This document shows positions 44,838-53,904 of a stretch of DNA of 64,000 bases, piece after piece. The stretch is taken from contig NZ_JACIEW010000008.1 of assembly GCF_014197055.1 (NCBI RefSeq), positions 62,001-126,000 of the forward strand, given 5' to 3'. Numbering within the stretch: position 1 is the first letter of the stretch; each line of letters starts with the position of its first letter. This stretch comes from Devosia subaequoris (GTDB lineage Bacteria; Pseudomonadota; Alphaproteobacteria; Rhizobiales; Devosiaceae). The position numbers were made by a program, and so were the translations under genes. Below the pieces are notes generated by a model. The model did no database searches. It was not told the DNA's origin and saw nothing but the letters and a program-made list of their open reading frames with translations.

Positions 44838-44894
44838 CCCTCGCCTTGCCAGCACTCAGTCCGTCATAGCGGGGCTGCAGGCGCTTGGCGAGGG
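44838..44894 (-). repeat. 8-bp inverted repeat spanning the ftsX-plsC gap
   Basis: On the minus strand CCCTCGCC, 7 bases after the ftsX stop, pairs perfectly with GGCGAGGG, which contains the plsC ribosome site. Folding in the mRNA would hide that site. Confidence 0.45.
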
Positions 44895-44901
44895 CATGAG
44901 G

Positions 44902-45831
44902 TCATGAGGCTTCGCTCAGATACCGGCGCACCGTCATGCGCGAGGTGATGGCGGTGAGCACGGCAATCACCGGCACGACGGCCAGAACAAAGGCCATGCC
45001 ATCCCAGCCCAACAGGAAACGTCCGAACAGCACGCCGACCTGCGCGGTCGCTTCGCTAGGCAGGACGCTGCCGGCCGCCATGCCGATCAGGAGGAAGAAC
45101 AAGATGGCGAAGAGCGCGCCCAGGAACCCGCCCTGCAGGCCGATGGAGAGGAACCGCCCCTGGAATGCTCCGGCAATGAACTTGTTGGATGCGCCGATGA
45201 AGTGGAGCACATCGACAATTTCGCGATTGGTGGCCATAGCGCCGCGGGTGGCAAAGATGATCGCCAATACGGTAGCTACACCGATTAGTCCAAGCACCAG
45301 CAGGCCCGAGAGCACCACCGTGCCGGCCATGGTGTTGAGCTGCTGCCGCCAGGCGGCGTGGGTGTCAAGGCTGGCGCCATTGATGGCACTGAGATTGCGC
45401 TGCAATTGCTCGATGTCAGCCTCAGCCGGATCAGCAAGCTGGACAACGACGAGACGCGGGATGGCAATGGCCGAAAGATCAAGGCCGGCGCCCAGCCAGG
45501 GCTCGAGCAGGGACTGGCTTTCTTCGATGCTGAGCGCCCTGGCGCCGGCCACGCCCGGGGTCGACTGGGCCAGGGAAACGGCTGTGCGCAGATTGGATTC
45601 CATCACCTCGCCTTCGACAGGGCGGATCTGAATGGTCAGTTCACGGCCGACTTCGGCTGACCAGGCGATGGCCGACTTCTGCACCAGCACCACCCCGCCC
45701 AGGGTCACGGCCGAAAGAAAGGCCATGATGGTGACCAGCAGCAGCAGGGTGCGGCCGGCGACGCTTTTTTCCGGAACGATGGGGGCGGCGCCACCGCGGC
45801 GCGGCAGCAGGGCGAACAATTGCCTAATCAT
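44902..45831 (-). CDS. ftsX: Cell division protein FtsX (ABC transporter permease-like)
   Basis: A 309-residue membrane protein with four hydrophobic helices and a large loop after the first, in the order usual for FtsX. N-terminal RTLLLLVTIMAFLSAVTLGG, then the periplasmic loop with SIEESQSLLEPWLG, and the C-terminal VLAIIFATRGAMATNREIVDVLHFIGAS, the family signature. With FtsE it couples ATP hydrolysis to septal wall hydrolysis. It overlaps ftsE by 8 bases. The start ATG 45831 is before the ftsE stop. Confidence 0.94.
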   Translation of the reverse strand: MIRQLFALLPRRGGAAPIVPEKSVAGRTLLLLVTIMAFLSAVTLGGVVLVQKSAIAWSAEVGRELTIQIRPVEGEVMESNLRTAVSLAQSTPGVAGARALSIEESQSLLEPWLGAGLDLSAIAIPRLVVVQLADPAEADIEQLQRNLSAINGASLDTHAAWRQQLNTMAGTVVLSGLLVLGLIGVATVLAIIFATRGAMATNREIVDVLHFIGASNKFIAGAFQGRFLSIGLQGGFLGALFAILFFLLIGMAAGSVLPSEATAQVGVLFGRFLLGWDGMAFVLAVVPVIAVLTAITSRMTVRRYLSEAS

Positions 45832-46486
45832 GGATGGTCAACTCCCCCTTGTTCAGCACCATGCGGGGATAGGGAAAGCGGTCAAGCAGTGGCAATTCAT
45901 GGGTAGCCAGAATGATGGTGGTCCCCAATGTGCGGTTGAGCTCGGCGAACAGATGCACGAGGCGGCTCGAGAGATCGGGGTCGACATTGCCGGTGGGCTC
46001 GTCGGCCAGCAGCACCTTGGGCCGGGCAATGACGGCACGGGCAATGGCGGCGCGCTGTTTTTCGCCGCCAGAAAGCAGGGTGGGCGAAGCGTGCATGCGT
46101 TCGCCCAGCCCCACCCATTCGAGCAGTTCGATGACGTTGGGCCGGTATTCGCTTTCCGGTTGTCCCAGAACGCGCAGCGGCAGCGCCACGTTCTCGAACG
46201 TGGTCAGATGGTCGAGCAGGCGGAATTCCTGGAACACGATGCCGATATGGCGACGCATCTGCAGCAGCCGATCCTGATCGAGATTGCCCACATCCTCGCC
46301 GAACATGGTCACCTTGCCGCGGCTGGGCTTGTTGGACAGCAAAAGCAGGCGCAACAGGCTGGTCTTTCCCGCGCCGGACGGACCGGTCAGAAAGTGGAAC
46401 GAGCCTGGCTCGATCGAAAAGGTCAGGTCTCGGAGAATTTCAGGACCATTGCCATAGCGCAGGCCCACGTCGGAAAATTCGATCAA
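45824..46486 (-). CDS. ftsE: Cell division ATP-binding protein FtsE
   Basis: A 220-residue ABC ATPase. Walker A TGPSGAGKTSLLRLL, Q-loop VFQEFRLLDHLTTFENVALPLR, signature LSGGEKQRAAIARA, Walker B VLLADEPTGNVDP, switch H in LATHELPLL. I choose TTG at 46486 (MIEFSDVGLRYG..., GGGAG 9 bases upstream) because it gives the standard FtsE N-terminus; ATG 46507 and TTG 46528 in the same frame add residues absent from the family. It pairs with FtsX in the divisome. Confidence 0.93.
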   Translation of the reverse strand: MIEFSDVGLRYGNGPEILRDLTFSIEPGSFHFLTGPSGAGKTSLLRLLLLSNKPSRGKVTMFGEDVGNLDQDRLLQMRRHIGIVFQEFRLLDHLTTFENVALPLRVLGQPESEYRPNVIELLEWVGLGERMHASPTLLSGGEKQRAAIARAVIARPKVLLADEPTGNVDPDLSSRLVHLFAELNRTLGTTIILATHELPLLDRFPYPRMVLNKGELTIHD

Positions 46487-46694
46487 GAAGCAGTGCTCCC
46501 GGGTCATCGGGCAATAAAAACGGTGCAAAAGCGAATCAGCTTTGGCCCATCATAGCAGCGCGACCCCGTCGACGCGGCATGCGGACCTCATTGGCCGGGG
46601 GAAAGCGGCACAAATTTGGTGATGTGCGGGGTTTGAGGAGTTTTAACTCCGGCAGGGGTAGGGTCGCACACCCGACCGGAAACCCGCGCGCCTG

Positions 46695-47609
46695 ATGATC
46701 ATCACCTGCCCGCATTGCCAGACCAAATATCAAGTGACCTTCGAGGCCATTGGCTCGGCAGGCCGCAAGGTGCAGTGCGCGCAATGCCATCAGGCATGGA
46801 ACCAGGGCGGTCAGTCCGAGGTGTCTGCCTCGCCGCCGGAAAATGAGACCGACGCGCCGGTCGATGACTTGGCAGAAGATGCGCTGGACGAGGTGATGAG
46901 CGCCGAGGAGAAGGCGGTGGCGGCCAAACGACCTGCCACCAGTTCACCGCCGCTCAATGGCTTGGCGGAGGGCATCGACCCGAAAGAACTGAAGAAGCGA
47001 CAGCAGGAATTTTCCCGCCGCCAGAACGCTATGACCTCCCGCCTGCCCCTGGCGCGATTGCGGCGCGGGGCGCGTATTGCGGGCGTGTTCCTGCTGGCCA
47101 GTATTGTTGGCGGCGCTTTTTTCGGTCGCATGCCGATTGTGGAGCACTATCCCGATCTGGCAGGGCTTTATGAATCGATCGGCCTGGGGGTCAATGTGGT
47201 GGGCCTCGAGTTTGCCGATCTCGAAACCCTCAAGGCGCTCTCGGGCGGCAATGATGTCCTGACGGTCTCGGCGCAGATCGTGGGGCGGTCCAACAGCCCT
47301 GTGCCTGTGCCACCGGTGGTGGTCAGCCTGCTCGATGAGACGGGGCAGGCGGTCTATGAATGGAGTGTTGCGCCACGGGTGCGGGACCTGATGGCTGGGG
47401 AACGCGCAACCTTCAATACCAGACTGTCGTTGCCGCCCAGCGAAGCGGTCGCTGTGCGGCTGAGCTTTGCCGGGCGAGGCGCTAATGCAAGCGGGCGCAA
47501 CCAGGCGCCACAACCGACCGGACAGGGCCAGGCGGCATCTGTCCCCGAAACACCCGCGGCTCCGGCCGCAGAGACACATGCGGTTCCGGCCGCCAGTGGC
47601 CAACACTAG
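46695..47609 (+). CDS. Zinc-ribbon (MJ0042) and DUF3426 membrane protein
   Basis: A 304-residue protein. An N-terminal MJ0042-type zinc ribbon (CPHCQTKYQVTFE, CAQCHQAW) is followed by an acidic linker, a single transmembrane helix (about 127-146, ARIAGVFLLASIVGGAFF) and a periplasmic DUF3426-type beta domain (VLTVSAQIVGRSNSPVPVPPV, LPPSEAVAVRLSFAG), then a Pro/Ala/Gln-rich tail. Divergent from ftsE, co-directional with the receiver gene 10 bases on. Role unknown; the location suggests envelope or division control. Confidence 0.88.
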   Translation: MIITCPHCQTKYQVTFEAIGSAGRKVQCAQCHQAWNQGGQSEVSASPPENETDAPVDDLAEDALDEVMSAEEKAVAAKRPATSSPPLNGLAEGIDPKELKKRQQEFSRRQNAMTSRLPLARLRRGARIAGVFLLASIVGGAFFGRMPIVEHYPDLAGLYESIGLGVNVVGLEFADLETLKALSGGNDVLTVSAQIVGRSNSPVPVPPVVVSLLDETGQAVYEWSVAPRVRDLMAGERATFNTRLSLPPSEAVAVRLSFAGRGANASGRNQAPQPTGQGQAASVPETPAAPAAETHAVPAASGQH

Positions 47610-47619
47610 GAGAGCAATC

Positions 47620-48027
47620 ATGGCTCGCATCCTCGTTGCCGAAGACGATCCGTCCGTTCGTGCCTTTGTCGTCAGTGCCCTGACCATGAAGGGTCACGAA
47701 GTGGTAGCAGAAGACGATGGTGGGCTGGCCGCTGAAACCATGGAGGCAGAGGGAGGCCGGTTCGATCTGCTGCTGACGGACATCAAGATGCCGGTCATGG
47801 ATGGAATTGCGCTCGCGCTACAGGTGGGCGCGAGCTATCCCGACGTCACCATTCTGATGATGACCGGCTTTGCCGATCAGCGCGAGCGGGCGCATGGGCT
47901 CGACGCCCTGATCTATGATGTCATCGCCAAACCATTCACGCTGGTCGACCTGCTTGAAAAGGTCGATGATGCGCTCAACGGTCGACCGGTAGAAGTCGTG
48001 CCTCTGGCGCGGCGGTCGCTGCAGTAG
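47620..48027 (+). CDS. CpdR-like single-domain response regulator
   Basis: A 135-residue stand-alone receiver with all core residues: acidic pair in AEDDPSV (9-10), phospho-acceptor Asp54 in LLTDIKMPVMDG, Thr in MMTGFAD, and Lys in IAKPFTLVDLL. The overall shape matches CpdR, which delivers substrates to ClpXP and helps control CtrA in alphaproteobacteria. The tail after residue 120 is a little longer than in Caulobacter CpdR. AGGAGA precedes the ATG; only 10 bases separate it from the zinc-ribbon gene. Confidence 0.88.
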   Translation: MARILVAEDDPSVRAFVVSALTMKGHEVVAEDDGGLAAETMEAEGGRFDLLLTDIKMPVMDGIALALQVGASYPDVTILMMTGFADQRERAHGLDALIYDVIAKPFTLVDLLEKVDDALNGRPVEVVPLARRSLQ

Positions 48028-48061
48028 CCGCCCAGGTCCTCACACCGAAGCTTTGAAAAGC

Positions 48062-49321
48062 TCAGGCCCAGTCGGGCACGCTGTCGAGCGCGATCAGCTC
48101 ATCGAGCGATTTGCGCGGACGGATGACATGCCAGCGCGGTCCGTCAACCAGCACCTCGGGGATCAGCGGCCGCGAGTTGTAGGTCGAAGCCATGACGGCG
48201 CCATAGGCACCGGCGCTCATCACCGCGAGCAGATCGCCTTCTTCCACTCCGGCGATGGTGCGGTCCCTGGCCAGATAATCGCCGGTTTCGCAGACCGGGC
48301 CGACAATGTCACCGGTGATCGGCGGCAGGTTGGACGGGTTTACCGGCTGGATGTCGTGATGAGCCTCGTAAAGGGTGGGACGCAATAGATCGTTCATCGC
48401 CGCATCGACGATAACGAAGTCCTTGTCGCCTTTCTTCACATATTCGACCCGGGTTACGAGAATGCCGGCATTGCCGACCAGCAGGCGTCCCGGTTCAATG
48501 ACCAGCGCGCAATCCAACTGCCCGACCTTGTCGCGCACCACGGCGGCATAGGCTTCGGGGTGCGGTGGAGCTTGCTGATCATGATCATAGGGGATGCCAA
48601 GCCCCCCCCCGACATCGATATGCTCGATCTGGTGGCCGTCGGCACGCAGTTCGGTGACCAGTTCGGCCATCAGGCCAAAGGCATTGTCGAAGGGCTCGAG
48701 ATCGGTGATCTGACTGCCGATATGCATGTCGACGCCCACCGCTTCGATATTGGGCAATTGCGCGATGCGACGATAGACTTCGCGGGCGCGCTTGTAGGAA
48801 ATGCCGAACTTGTTCTCGCTCTTGCCGGTAGAGATCTTGGCATGGGTACGCGCGTCGACATCGGGGTTAATGCGAACAGAGACCTTGGCCGTTAGCTCCA
48901 TATCGGCAGCGACCATCGAGAGCCGTTCGAGCTCGGGCTCGCTCTCGACATTGAAGCACTTGATGCCGACTTGAAGGCCACGGCGCATTTCGGCAATGGT
49001 TTTGGCCACGCCGGAAAAAACGATTTTCTCCGGAGCAAAGCCGGCGGCCAGCACGCGTTCGAGTTCGCCCAGCGAGACGACGTCAGCGCCACAGCCCTCA
49101 GAGGCCATGAGCCTGAGTACCGCCTGGTTGGAATTGGCCTTCATCGCATAGGCAATCAGCGTCGGAATGCCCTCAAAGGCGTCACGCACCACACGAACAT
49201 GCCGGCGCAGCGTGGCGCTAGAATAGACATAGAATGGCGTGCCCACCTTGTCGGCGAGGTCGTTGATATTGACGTCTTCGGCGAAAAGCACGCCGTCGCG
49301 ATGATTGAAGTGATGAACCAC
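48062..49321 (-). CDS. lysA: Diaminopimelate decarboxylase
   Basis: A 419-residue PLP enzyme making lysine from meso-diaminopimelate. Schiff-base lysine in YAMKANSN, PLP phosphate loop DVGGGLGIPY, EPGRLLVGNAG, the CETGDYLAR active-site cysteine and MSAGAYGAVMASTYNSRP. The start is GTG at 49321 (VHHFNHRDGVLFAEDV), matching the family opening. Convergent with the CpdR-like gene. Confidence 0.96.
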   Translation of the reverse strand: MVHHFNHRDGVLFAEDVNINDLADKVGTPFYVYSSATLRRHVRVVRDAFEGIPTLIAYAMKANSNQAVLRLMASEGCGADVVSLGELERVLAAGFAPEKIVFSGVAKTIAEMRRGLQVGIKCFNVESEPELERLSMVAADMELTAKVSVRINPDVDARTHAKISTGKSENKFGISYKRAREVYRRIAQLPNIEAVGVDMHIGSQITDLEPFDNAFGLMAELVTELRADGHQIEHIDVGGGLGIPYDHDQQAPPHPEAYAAVVRDKVGQLDCALVIEPGRLLVGNAGILVTRVEYVKKGDKDFVIVDAAMNDLLRPTLYEAHHDIQPVNPSNLPPITGDIVGPVCETGDYLARDRTIAGVEEGDLLAVMSAGAYGAVMASTYNSRPLIPEVLVDGPRWHVIRPRKSLDELIALDSVPDWA

Positions 49322-49438
49322 ACTATGCCCCGTTGGGTCGTTACAGCCACCATGCGATCACCGGAGGTGAACGGATCGCCGACGCTGTCCTCGTTGCAGG
49401 CACCTCTAGTCCAGGCAGGATCAAAACGAAAGCCAGAC

Positions 49439-50158
49439 TTATCGATCTGCCTCATAAGCGGCTTCGATGCGTTCGGCGACCAGGTGCTGCAGTCGCCAGA
49501 GGTGGGGGTCGTGAATGCCCATCTGCTCGAGATGGTCGACCGTGGCGTGCAGATATTCGGCCATCGAGCCGCGGGTGCCAGTGGCGCGGGCCAGTACATC
49601 TGCGATTTCGGCTTCGGAAAGACCAGAAACATAGCGGCCGGAATTGCGGTCGATGCAGAAGGTCAGCGCCCGGATGACGCGTTCGCCGGTCCGCACCTTC
49701 ACCCAGCGCGGTGGAAAGGCGGTGGGCACCCAGCCCATTTCGCGCTCGAAAAGCTTTATCAGGCATTCGTCTCGCCGGTCGGGCGGCAGGCGATAGAGCG
49801 CGCCCTTGCACGAGCCTCCACGGTCAAGCGCCAGCATCAGGCCGGGGTTTTCTTCGCTGCCGCGAAAACGGGTGTTCCACCCAAGGCAAAAGGCGCGATG
49901 CCAGCCATGCAGCAGGCCGGTGCGCATTTCAATGTAGTCGCAGGCCGGTTTCCAGATCAACGAACCATAGGCGAAAACCCAGATTTCATCGTGATGATCG
50001 GGGCCGTCGAACAGGCGGGTGATGGTGGCCAGATGGTCTTCCGCAGTGGCCTCCCGCATGCCGGGTGGCGGGGCGGGGAGAGCTTCAAAGATCTCGTCTG
50101 GCTGGAGATAGGCCACATGGCGCGCACTCAGGCGCATCTGTCGCGGGATACGCGTCAT
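49439..50158 (-). CDS. ChaC-like gamma-glutamylcyclotransferase, paralogue 2
   Basis: A 239-residue member of the ChaC family, longer than the paralogue at 42988 because of a 55-residue N-terminal extension (RLSARHVAYLQPDE...). The core has VFAYGSLIWKPACD, CLGWNTRFRGSEENPGLMLALD, and MGWVPTAFPPRWV. Expected role is glutathione turnover. It lies between argH and lysA on the same strand. The two paralogues differ clearly, so the copies are not recent. Confidence 0.9.
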   Translation of the reverse strand: MTRIPRQMRLSARHVAYLQPDEIFEALPAPPPGMREATAEDHLATITRLFDGPDHHDEIWVFAYGSLIWKPACDYIEMRTGLLHGWHRAFCLGWNTRFRGSEENPGLMLALDRGGSCKGALYRLPPDRRDECLIKLFEREMGWVPTAFPPRWVKVRTGERVIRALTFCIDRNSGRYVSGLSEAEIADVLARATGTRGSMAEYLHATVDHLEQMGIHDPHLWRLQHLVAERIEAAYEADR

Positions 50159-50217
50159 TTCCGGCCCCTTACCCTCTCCCGCATGGGGAGAGGAGGAGAG
50201 TGGCGCAAGTGCCGGGC

Positions 50218-51690
50218 TTACTCAACCCCACTGTCGCCGTGGCTGCCATGCTTTTTGGTCTTCAGCGGGCGCGGTTCATGGGTTTCGCCGGTCAGCGCGG
50301 TCTTCCAGCGGGCCGCCTGGGCCAGCACATTGGCCGGGGCGGTGCCGCCATAGGAGGCGCGGGCGGCCACCGAGGCCTCGACGGTGAGGACCTTGTGGAT
50401 GCGGCTGTCGATGCGCTCATCGACCTGCTTGAAATCCTCGATGGTCAGGCCCTCGAGGCCACAGCCCTTCTGCTCGGCCATGGAAACAACCTGGCCGGTA
50501 ATGTGATGGGCGTCGCGGAAGGGAATGTTCAACTCGCGCACCAGCCAATCGGCGACATCGGTGGCGGTGGAGAAGCCGGCGGAGGCCGAGGCATGCATCT
50601 TGTCGCGATTGGGCTGCATATCGGTAACCATGCCGGTCATGGCCGCCAGTGACAGGGAGAGGGCGTCGAGCGCATCGAAGGCGACTTCCTTGTCCTCCTG
50701 CATGTCCTTGGAATAGGCCAGCGGCAGGCCCTTCATGACCACGAGCAGGGAATTGAGTGCCCCTAAAATGCGCCCGATCTTGGCGCGCACCAATTCGGCA
50801 GCGTCCGGATTGCGCTTTTGCGGCATGATCGAGGAGCCGGTGGTGAATTTGTCGGATAGTTTGACAAAGCTGAACTGGGCCGAAGACCAGATTACCATTT
50901 CCTCGGCAAAGCGCGACAGATGCATGGCGCAGATCGCACCGGCCGACAGGGCCTCGAGAATGAAGTCGCGGTCAGAGACGGCGTCGAGCGAATTGGCGGT
51001 GGGCCGATCAAAGCCCAATGCGGTCGCTGTCATCTCGCGATCGATCGGGTAGGGCGTGCCGGCCAGGGCCGCTGAGCCAAGCGGGCTCTCATTGAGGCGC
51101 GCGCGCGCATCCTCAAGCCGTCCGGCATCGCGGCCCAGCATTTCGACATAGGCAAGCAGATGGTGTCCGAAGGTCACCGGCTGGGCGTTCTGTAGATGGG
51201 TAAAGCCGGGTAGAATGGTCTCGGCCTCTTCTTCGGCACGAGTCACCAGCGCAAGCTGCAGCGCTTTGATCTGACGCACCAGGGTGTCGATATAGTCACG
51301 CACATAGAGCTTGAAATCGGTGGCCACCTGGTCGTTGCGCGAGCGGGCGGTGTGCAGGCGTCCGGCCGCATCGCCGATTTTTTCGCGCAACCGGCTTTCG
51401 ACATTCATATGGATGTCTTCGAGCGCCCGCGAGAATGTGAATTCACCGCGCTCGATTTCGGCCTGAACCTCGTCTAGACCGGCCAGGATTGCGTCGCGGT
51501 CGGACTGCGTCAGAATGCCCTTCGTGGCAAGCATTGTGGCATGGGCCTTCGATCCGGCAATATCCTGGCGGTAGAGGCGCTGGTCGAAGCCGATGGAGGC
51601 GTTGATTTCCTCCATGATGGCATCGGGCGCTCCGGCAAAGCGGCCGCCCCACATTTTGTTGCTCAGAGCCTTGTCCGACGGAGACACCAT
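50218..51690 (-). CDS. argH: Argininosuccinate lyase
   Basis: A 490-residue enzyme of arginine synthesis (and fumarate production). It has [10 protein letters not shown], the ASL/fumarase superfamily signature [26 protein letters not shown], and [19 protein letters not shown]. The C-terminal Lys/His-rich tail ([12 protein letters not shown]) is unusual. The start ATG 51690 overlaps the tlpA start on the opposite strand within CCATGG; a start at the MWGG Met is possible but has no ribosome site. Confidence 0.96.
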   Translation of the reverse strand: MVSPSDKALSNKMWGGRFAGAPDAIMEEINASIGFDQRLYRQDIAGSKAHATMLATKGILTQSDRDAILAGLDEVQAEIERGEFTFSRALEDIHMNVESRLREKIGDAAGRLHTARSRNDQVATDFKLYVRDYIDTLVRQIKALQLALVTRAEEEAETILPGFTHLQNAQPVTFGHHLLAYVEMLGRDAGRLEDARARLNESPLGSAALAGTPYPIDREMTATALGFDRPTANSLDAVSDRDFILEALSAGAICAMHLSRFAEEMVIWSSAQFSFVKLSDKFTTGSSIMPQKRNPDAAELVRAKIGRILGALNSLLVVMKGLPLAYSKDMQEDKEVAFDALDALSLSLAAMTGMVTDMQPNRDKMHASASAGFSTATDVADWLVRELNIPFRDAHHITGQVVSMAEQKGCGLEGLTIEDFKQVDERIDSRIHKVLTVEASVAARASYGGTAPANVLAQAARWKTALTGETHEPRPLKTKKHGSHGDSGVE

Positions 51691-52351
51691 GGAAACTACC
51701 CGCTCAAAAGGCCCCCGATCCGCATTTGCCTGGGCCTTGCCCATTGCGGCGGGGGTGGTCGTTGTTGCTGGGTCTATAACGGCATGGCTGATGCTGGGCA
51801 ATGCCGGGACCGCCAATGAATGTCCGGTGCAGCAGGCGGCGGCCCGGATCATCGACGCGGCGGCAGTGGGTGAGCTGGCGGCGCTCAACGGCACGGGCGA
51901 GGGGCGTGGCTATGCCGACATGGCATTCAACGACGCAGCGGGAACGCCGATGAGCGTGGCCGATTTTTCCGGCAAGGCGCTGCTGGTCAATTTCTGGGCG
52001 AGCTGGTGCGTCCCATGCCGCGAAGAGATGCCGGCGCTCGATGCCATCGCCACCGAATACAATTCGGACCGCTTCATGGTGCTGCCGATCAATCTCGATA
52101 TTGGCGAAAGCGGGTTGGAAAAAGCGCAGAATTTTCTGGATGAAGGGCAATTCGCCAACCTGCCGCTTTACGCCGACAGCACGTTTGCGGCGTTCGAGCG
52201 GCTCAAGCGCGAGGCCGTAGCCATCGGCCTGCCGGCAACCTTGTTGCTTGATCCGGAAGGGTGCGAGCTGGCGGTGCTGCAGGGACCGGCCGAATGGCAC
52301 AGCGCGGACGGCAGGGCGGTCGTTGAAGCCCTGATCGGTCTGCGCGGCTAG
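51689..52351 (+). CDS. tlpA: TlpA family thioredoxin-like disulfide reductase
   Basis: A 220-residue periplasmic protein. N-terminal membrane anchor (about 15-34, [21 protein letters not shown]), then a thioredoxin fold with active site [17 protein letters not shown] and the cis-Pro region [12 protein letters not shown]. TlpA proteins keep cytochrome c or copper-protein cysteines reduced. GGAG 5 bases before ATG 51689. The short leader overlaps the argH coding region, and the two start codons overlap on opposite strands. Confidence 0.93.
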   Translation: METTRSKGPRSAFAWALPIAAGVVVVAGSITAWLMLGNAGTANECPVQQAAARIIDAAAVGELAALNGTGEGRGYADMAFNDAAGTPMSVADFSGKALLVNFWASWCVPCREEMPALDAIATEYNSDRFMVLPINLDIGESGLEKAQNFLDEGQFANLPLYADSTFAAFERLKREAVAIGLPATLLLDPEGCELAVLQGPAEWHSADGRAVVEALIGLRG

Positions 52352-52430
52352 GCAACGCAGTCCGGGCGCTTGACGAATCCGGGGGCTGCGCTACTGCCTG
52401 TTGCTGTTTTTACTGGGAGTTCGTGCCACC

Positions 52431-53225
52431 ATGCGTCAGGCTCTTGTCACCTTGCTCAGCTCCCGGCGCTGGGAACAGACGATCATTGCCATCATCGTGC
52501 TCAACTCGATCGTTTTGGGGTTGGAAACCGAGCCGGGCATCATGGCGGCCTACGGGCCGGTGCTGCACACCGTCGATGCGGTGATCCTGGGAATCTTCGT
52601 TATCGAAATTGCCTTGCGCATCTACGCTTTCGGGCCGCGCTTTTTCCGCGATCCCTGGAGCCTGTTCGATTTTACCGTGGTGGCGATCGCGCTGGTCCCG
52701 GCGGCCGGGCCGTTCCAGGTGCTGCGGGCGCTGCGCATATTGCGGGTCTTGCGACTGATTTCGGTGATGCCGGCGCTGCGGCGCGTGGTGGGCGGGCTGA
52801 TCGCGGCGCTGCCGGGCATGAGTTCGATCGTAGTCCTGATGGCCATGCTGTTTTATGTGGCCGCGGTGATGGCGACCAATCTGTTCGGCGACGCCTTCCC
52901 CGACTGGTTCGGGCATCTGGGCGCTTCGCTTTATACGCTGTTCCAGGTGATGACGCTGGAAAGCTGGTCGATGGGCATCGTGCGGCCGGTGATGGAGGCC
53001 TATCCTTATGCCTGGATGTTCTTCGTGCCCTTTATCCTGCTCTCGACCTATGCGGTGCTGAATCTGTTTATCGGCGTGATCGTCTCAGCCATGCAGGAGG
53101 AAACCGAGGCCACAGCCACGGCGGACCGGCAAACGCTGCATGAAGATTCTGCGCTGATGCTCTCGGAGATCCGGGCCCTGCGCGAAGAGGTCAACGCGCT
53201 GCGCAAACAGATCGACAGATCGTGA
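52431..53225 (+). CDS. Voltage-gated sodium channel, NaChBac type
   Basis: A 264-residue single-domain six-helix ion channel. S4 carries regularly spaced arginines (VLRALRILRVLRLISV), and the pore selectivity filter reads TLESWSM, very close to TLESWAS of NaChBac. Helix S6 (FFVPFILLSTYAVLNLFIGVIV) is followed by a coiled-coil C-terminal tail (about residues 225-262) that in the family assembles the tetramer. Such channels carry Na+ and are linked to motility and pH homeostasis. ATG 52431 has GGGAG upstream. Confidence 0.94.
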   Translation: MRQALVTLLSSRRWEQTIIAIIVLNSIVLGLETEPGIMAAYGPVLHTVDAVILGIFVIEIALRIYAFGPRFFRDPWSLFDFTVVAIALVPAAGPFQVLRALRILRVLRLISVMPALRRVVGGLIAALPGMSSIVVLMAMLFYVAAVMATNLFGDAFPDWFGHLGASLYTLFQVMTLESWSMGIVRPVMEAYPYAWMFFVPFILLSTYAVLNLFIGVIVSAMQEETEATATADRQTLHEDSALMLSEIRALREEVNALRKQIDRS

Positions 53226-53248
53226 AAAAGGCGGCCCGGAGGCCGCCT
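53224..53248 (-). terminator. Hairpin terminator of ppa, near the end of the sodium channel gene
   Basis: Stem AGGCGGCC / GGCCGCCT (8 bp perfect) with CGGA loop; on the minus strand it is followed by TTTTTC. It lies between convergent genes and overlaps the channel gene's last bases; the plus-strand tail is only TT, so it probably serves ppa mainly. Confidence 0.82.
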
Positions 53249-53265
53249 TATGAAGAGATCTTCGA

Positions 53266-53796
53266 TCAGGCCTTCTTGGCCATTTCGATGCTATCGAGGA
53301 TCACCTTGCGGGCCTCCTCGATGCCGCCTATGCGGTCGATACGGGCCCATTTGCCAGGCTCGAGATCCTTGTAGTGGGTGAAGAAGTGCTTGACGCGCTC
53401 GAGCTGGATTTCGGGCATGTCGCCGATATCCTGGATGGCGTCATACATGCGGGTCAGCTTGGACACCGGCACGGCGATGATCTTTTCGTCCTGGCCGCCA
53501 TCATCTTCCATGAACAGCACGCCGACCGGGCGCGAACGCACCACGGCGCCGGGCACCAGCGGACGCGAATTCATCACGATGACGTCGAGCGGATCGCCAT
53601 CGCCACACAGCGTATGGGGCACAAAGCCGTAATTGCCGGGATAGCGCATCGGCGTATAGAGGAAGCGATCGACGAACAGGGCGCCCGAATCCTTGTCGAT
53701 CTCGTATTTGATCGGCTCGCCGCCCAGCGGCACTTCGATGATGACGTTGAGCTCGTCGGGCGGGTTCTTGCCGGTTGGGATCGCGTCAATATTCAT
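53266..53796 (-). CDS. ppa: Inorganic pyrophosphatase
   Basis: A 176-residue class I pyrophosphatase that hydrolyses PPi and drives biosynthesis. Active-site motifs [25 protein letters not shown], the signature [10 protein letters not shown], and [14 protein letters not shown] are complete. The ATG at 53796 has no strong ribosome site. It ends at a strong terminator shared with the convergent channel gene. Confidence 0.97.
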   Translation of the reverse strand: MNIDAIPTGKNPPDELNVIIEVPLGGEPIKYEIDKDSGALFVDRFLYTPMRYPGNYGFVPHTLCGDGDPLDVIVMNSRPLVPGAVVRSRPVGVLFMEDDGGQDEKIIAVPVSKLTRMYDAIQDIGDMPEIQLERVKHFFTHYKDLEPGKWARIDRIGGIEEARKVILDSIEMAKKA

Positions 53797-53904
53797 AGCT
53801 TCTACACTTGCCGAGAGAGGGGAGGGTGTTGCGGGCAGGTTCTGCCCATAATGGCTCTCAAAGGCAAGGGACTAATCCGCCGCACTGACTGTGCAGAGCG
53901 GGGT

